Assembly (NCBI RefSeq): GCF_028532725.1 | Contig: NZ_JAQKGU010000008.1 | Coordinates: 62,001 to 126,000 of the forward strand | Source: Desulfovibrio sp. Fe33 | GTDB lineage: Bacteria; Desulfobacterota; Desulfovibrionia; Desulfovibrionales; Desulfovibrionaceae | Direction of reading: 5' to 3' | DNA: 64,000 nt | Shown here: positions 61,349 through 64,000 of the stretch, in pieces | Position numbering within the stretch: the first letter of the stretch is position 1 | How the letters are laid out: each line of letters begins with the position of its first letter | The notes under the pieces: generated by a model | What the model was told of the DNA's origin: nothing | What the model saw: the letters and a program-made list of their open reading frames with translations, nothing else | The model's database searches: none | Made by a program: the position numbers and the translations under genes

Positions 61349-62392
61349 ATGAAACGACTTCCCATCATAACTCACAGTCTGTTTGCCGAGCTTGTTGATC
61401 AATGCAGAGCCGAACCGCGTGATCCTGAACTTTGGCCTTTGAGCGGCAGCATCGTCACCGTTCCCGTTGACGGCCAAGACCACTGGTATTTCCAAAAAAG
61501 CAGGAGGACGACACCTGGGAAATATCAACAGCGGGAATACCTCGGCCCCGTGGGCGACACTGAACTTGCCCTCAAGGTGGGAAGATTCGAAGCGGCCAAA
61601 GCGGGCTATACAAGCCGAGGCGAGATCATCAGCACTCTCAAGTCGTCAGGGGTTGCGGCCCCGACGGGCAAGCTGGCCAACCTGCTCCTGGGCCTGCACG
61701 AAGCGGGAGTGCTTGAAAAAGCCATCCTCGTCGGGACCATTGCCTTCCAAGCCTATGGCGCGATGCTGGGGGCGAAATTCGGTCAAGCCGCATTCTACAC
61801 CATGGATGTTGACATGACTCAGGCCGATGCGATTTCTCTCGCCGTAAAGGACAATTCGCTTGATGTCCCATTGCTTGATATCCTCAAACAGCTTGATGAC
61901 ACGTTCAGCGAAGTTCCGGGGATTGATCCCAAGATGCCTCCGGTATCCTACATCAACAAGGACAAGCTTCGCCTTGATGTGCTCATGCCCTTTTCCGGTC
62001 CTAGCCGAGGTCCAATCCACTCGCGCACACTCAAAGCGCATGGACACCCTCAGCGATTTTTGGATTTCCTCGTCGTAGAACCCGTGCAAACCGTCGTACT
62101 CGTCGGAGGTGGTGCTTTGACGCATGTGCCATCCCCAGCACGGTTTGCCCTGCACAAACTGATCGTGTCGCAACGCCGTGACGCCATTGAAACAGCCAAG
62201 CGGCGCAAGGATCTGCTGCAAGCTCAGCAGCTCATCGAGATACTCATGGAAGATGACCCGGACGCCCTGCTTGAGGCACATGAAGACCTCAGACAACGCG
62301 GCCCCAACTGGAGCAAGTATTTCCAGGGTGGTCTGAACGCGTTGGACAACTCGACGACCAAGCAGGTCGCACTATCCTTTTTCGAAGAATAA
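61349..62392 (+). CDS. GSU2403-family nucleotidyltransferase-fold protein
   Basis: 347 residues from ATG 61349 (a TTG at 61331 is in frame). The middle resembles the NTP_transf_8 group: VLEKAILVGTIAFQAYGAML, TMDVDMTQADAISLAV (metal Asp pair) and KDKLRLDVLMPF. An N-terminal region with DHWYFQKSRRTTPGKYQQREYLGP and a C-terminal helical region (about 250-340) follow. Proteins with this fold on islands are often toxins or defence factors (AbiEii, MNT). No antitoxin partner is clear. Activity unknown. Confidence 0.75.
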   Translation: MKRLPIITHSLFAELVDQCRAEPRDPELWPLSGSIVTVPVDGQDHWYFQKSRRTTPGKYQQREYLGPVGDTELALKVGRFEAAKAGYTSRGEIISTLKSSGVAAPTGKLANLLLGLHEAGVLEKAILVGTIAFQAYGAMLGAKFGQAAFYTMDVDMTQADAISLAVKDNSLDVPLLDILKQLDDTFSEVPGIDPKMPPVSYINKDKLRLDVLMPFSGPSRGPIHSRTLKAHGHPQRFLDFLVVEPVQTVVLVGGGALTHVPSPARFALHKLIVSQRRDAIETAKRRKDLLQAQQLIEILMEDDPDALLEAHEDLRQRGPNWSKYFQGGLNALDNSTTKQVALSFFEE

Positions 62393-62654
62393 GGGATGGG
62401 AATTCAACGGCCTCAGATTCAGACGACCAAATGACCAACAATCAGCAAGTCGCCACTCTATCCGCTTGGGAACTCGACAAATTTAGATACACCTTTAAGC
62501 ATAACACATCAGAAAACCAAAAGTAACCGTCCAGAATTCATGAATTTTCCCCTGGTATACGAACTGTATACCAGGGTATGTTTTTATGTGCCCAGGCGGC
62601 AGATTTTGTTGAAAAAAGTTAATAATTTCAAAGCGTATATTTTCAGCACAGGTC
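62393..62654. other. AT-rich gene-free right end of the island
   Basis: No ORF with protein likeness. It contains the inverted GTATAC repeats and an AT-rich run (about 62600-62645) next to the right attachment site, typical of arm or spacer DNA of an attachment site. Confidence 0.5.
62551..62575. repeat. Right-end inverted repeats CCTGGTATAC / GTATACCAGG
   Basis: CCTGGTATAC (62551-62560), spacer GAACT, GTATACCAGG (62566-62575). They match the left-end direct repeats and lie about 80 bases before the attR-type site. Confidence 0.6.
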
Positions 62655-62698
62655 TTCGTAATCAGTAGGTCGTCGGTTCAACTCCGATTCCTGGCTCC
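62655..62698 (+). repeat. attR-type repeat (displaced 3' half of tRNA-Thr)
   Basis: 40 of 44 bases match 49302-49345. The T arm here, GTCGG-TTCAACT-CCGAT, is the more standard form, so this is probably the original chromosomal end. There is no 5' half nearby, so it is not a gene. Confidence 0.9.
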
Positions 62699-62707
62699 TG
62701 AAAAGAC

Positions 62708-62742
62708 AGCCACTTACATGAATGTGTAAGTGGCTTTTTCTT
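62708..62742 (+). terminator. Original terminator of the tRNA-Thr gene
   Basis: GCCACTTACA (62709-62718) pairs with TGTAAGTGGC (62725-62734), loop TGAATG, then TTTTTCTTT. It lies right after the displaced tRNA end, where a tRNA terminator would be. Confidence 0.8.
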
Positions 62743-62901
62743 TGTCAGTCGTCCAAGTGAGTCCGTAAGTGAGTCTTGGAGGGGCAAAGTACCAATAAGG
62801 TTAAATAGGGGTTAATGGGCGGATTGCCAGAGAACAAACGAGAAGAAATCGAGCAGCGGAACGCCGCGGCCAATAAAGAAATCCGCCATGGAGAAATAAC
62901 T

Positions 62902-63108
62902 CTACCGCCCCATCCTCTCCAACGCCGCCAACCTTTCCCCGTACAGCCGGTTGAACTCCGCAGCGGTAGCTTCGGCGTATCGACTGTCCATGCCTTTGTG
63001 GTCGGACTCCGGCGGGAACTGGGCCACGGTGCGGCTCGTCTTGAGGTCTTTGACGATGGCACCGTCAGTGCTGTCGAGTTTGGCCTGAAACCGGTTGGGG
63101 TGTCGCAT
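62902..63108 (-). CDS. Small hypothetical protein, 68 aa
   Basis: From ATG 63108: MRHPNRFQAKLDSTDGAIVK and, later, AAEFNRLYGERLAALERMG. The composition looks like protein rather than random sequence, but the ribosome site is poor and no family is recognised. It lies just outside the island and could be a remnant of an older insertion. Confidence 0.35.
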   Translation of the reverse strand: MRHPNRFQAKLDSTDGAIVKDLKTSRTVAQFPPESDHKGMDSRYAEATAAEFNRLYGERLAALERMGR

Positions 63109-63278
63109 GGGGTAAGGGGGACACCGAGCGACCCTATGGAGCCACAATCTTTCCCCTAATTAAAACTACCCCTTCGATTATACCCACTTGGGACTTTGCC
63201 CCAATTCCATTCAAACATATGTACGAATATTCAATTGTTTGCTATGTAGGCGGCAAACATTTTCAAAAGGACATTCAC

Positions 63279-64000
63279 ATGAAGGCATTAATTTTGTGTT
63301 TTTTTACTGCAATCGGGTTGGCCATTTCGGCTCCGCTGCCTGCAAAAGCCGTGGAAAAAGTTACGGTTGACAATTTTATCCGGGCTGAAACGGATACGAC
63401 TTTTGCGCGCTATGTCAAAGATCAGGCCTTTGGCAAGCTTCTGCACTTTCGCAAGCCCACGCCCATAGACAAACAAAACGTGATCCGCATGAACCGCGAT
63501 ACGATCTATTCCGTGGGGGTATTCGACCTCACGGAACCGGTCACCATTGTGAAGCCCGACGGCAAAGGGCGTTATCAGTCCATGCAGGTCCTCAACCAGG
63601 ATCAGTACACGCTTGCGGTGGAAACCGGTAAAGGAGAATTCACTTTTACCGAAGACACCGTCGGCACCCGGTATGTTCTCTTTCTTTTTCGGACATTTAT
63701 CGATGCCAACGACCCAGCCGACATAAAGGACGGCAACGAACTGCAGGATCAAATAGCCGTCAGGCAAAAGAGCGCGGGTACCTTCGATGTCCCGGATTGG
63801 GATCAGAAGTCCCTTGCCGGACTTCGTGACGCCATTAACGTCCTGGCGGCGACCAAAACCAACACCATAGGTATGTTCGGCAACATAAAGCAGGTGGATC
63901 CCATAAACCACCTGCTCGGTACGGCTTATGGCTGGGGAGGCCTTCCCGAATACGCCGCGTTTTATGTCAATGTGGAACCTGAGAAGAACGATGGGAAAAC
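63279..64000 (+). CDS. Exported DUF1254-family protein, 3' end cut by window edge
   Basis: 240 codons visible from ATG 63279, AAAAGGA upstream. A Sec signal (1-24, ending PAKA) is followed by a DUF1254-like region: VDNFIRAETDTTFARYVKDQ, PTPIDKQNVIRMNRDTIYS, GRYQSMQVLNQDQY, typical of this family of periplasmic proteins that is usually followed by DUF1214. The later GGLPEYAAFYVNVEP leads into the DUF1214 part outside the window. No catalytic residues are known. Confidence 0.85.
   Translation, partial: MKALILCFFTAIGLAISAPLPAKAVEKVTVDNFIRAETDTTFARYVKDQAFGKLLHFRKPTPIDKQNVIRMNRDTIYSVGVFDLTEPVTIVKPDGKGRYQSMQVLNQDQYTLAVETGKGEFTFTEDTVGTRYVLFLFRTFIDANDPADIKDGNELQDQIAVRQKSAGTFDVPDWDQKSLAGLRDAINVLAATKTNTIGMFGNIKQVDPINHLLGTAYGWGGLPEYAAFYVNVEPEKNDGK

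Larger units (their letters stand above)
49347..62698. mobile_element. Integrated genomic island in tRNA-Thr(CGT), about 13.4 kb
   Basis: Bounded by the 44-bp tRNA-end repeats. It has two tyrosine recombinases, an excisionase-like protein, a primase/helicase, a MucR-like regulator and defence or unknown cargo, but no capsid, tail or conjugation genes. The left 3.3 kb is clearly AT-richer than the host; the rest is closer to host composition. This points to an integrative element of mosaic origin, perhaps a phage satellite or an integrative mobilisable element. Confidence 0.88.

Noticed and set aside
62655-62698. Second tRNA-Thr gene
   Set aside because: Only the 3' half is present; it is the right attachment repeat.
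49347-62698. Complete prophage
   Set aside because: No capsid, tail, terminase, portal or lysis genes are visible.

Overview
The window reads as a chromosomal segment of a GC-rich, anaerobic, sulfate-reducer-like deltaproteobacterium, probably in the Desulfovibrionaceae (Desulfovibrio/Pseudodesulfovibrio group). This rests on gene content and order: an rnf cluster headed by a multihaem cytochrome c, the run ispE / tRNA-Gln / prs / rplY / pth / carD / rho, many large PAS-type sensor kinases, a MucR-like regulator, and a sigma-54 type promoter signature. The assignment is inference from gene order; no database search was possible.

Region by region. 1-6.7 kb: the end of a prepilin peptidase gene, a phenylacetate-CoA ligase, a sialidase-like gene broken by a frameshift, a small unknown protein, an RRM RNA-binding protein, infA and a DEAD-box helicase. 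6.8-9.7 kb: a large soluble PAS/GAF histidine kinase. 9.7-18.1 kb: a long regulatory stretch with a good -24/-12 promoter, then the Rnf operon: pentahaem cytochrome, rnfC, D, G, E, A, an rnfB fused to a GltD-like flavoprotein, and apbE. 18.2-20.6 kb: tRNA-Arg(CCT), a nickel superoxide dismutase with a Sec signal, and a DegP/HtrA protease. 20.6-26.6 kb: ispE, tRNA-Gln(TTG), prs, rplY, pth, carD, rho. 27-37.9 kb: an M48/TPR protease, ribF, a ClC-type channel or transporter, a receiver-kinase hybrid, a macro-domain protein, hslV and hslU separated by a strongly structured spacer, an agmatinase-family protein, a membrane kinase and a tautomerase. 37.9-49.1 kb: an ADP-forming acyl-CoA synthetase, a STAS-like protein, an MscS channel, a metallo-hydrolase, a hydantoinase/oxoprolinase and a Cache/PAS histidine kinase.

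49.3-62.7 kb is an integrated genomic island in the 3' end of tRNA-Thr(CGT). An imperfect 44-bp copy of the tRNA end, followed by what looks like the original tRNA terminator, marks the right border. The island is a mosaic. An AT-rich left part carries a restriction-modification set (putative endonuclease, C5-cytosine methyltransferase, Vsr). A GC-richer right part carries two tandem DUF2958-like genes, a MucR-like regulator, a DUF5906-type primase/helicase, a zinc-finger protein, two tyrosine recombinases, an excisionase-like HTH protein, two unrecognised proteins and a GSU2403-type nucleotidyltransferase. There are no phage structural genes. It looks like a mobilisable or satellite-type element with its own replication module and defence cargo. 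Beyond it, host sequence resumes with a small ORF and the start of an exported DUF1254-family protein.

The most notable system is the Rnf operon. Its RnfC lacks the glycine-rich NADH/FMN loop, its RnfD lacks the covalent-FMN threonine motif, and RnfB carries an added NAD(P)H-type flavoprotein module. Together with the pentahaem cytochrome this suggests a rewired electron path between NAD(P)H, ferredoxin and periplasmic c-type cytochromes. The nickel superoxide dismutase, whose active-site N-terminus would be made by signal peptidase, is the second point of note.
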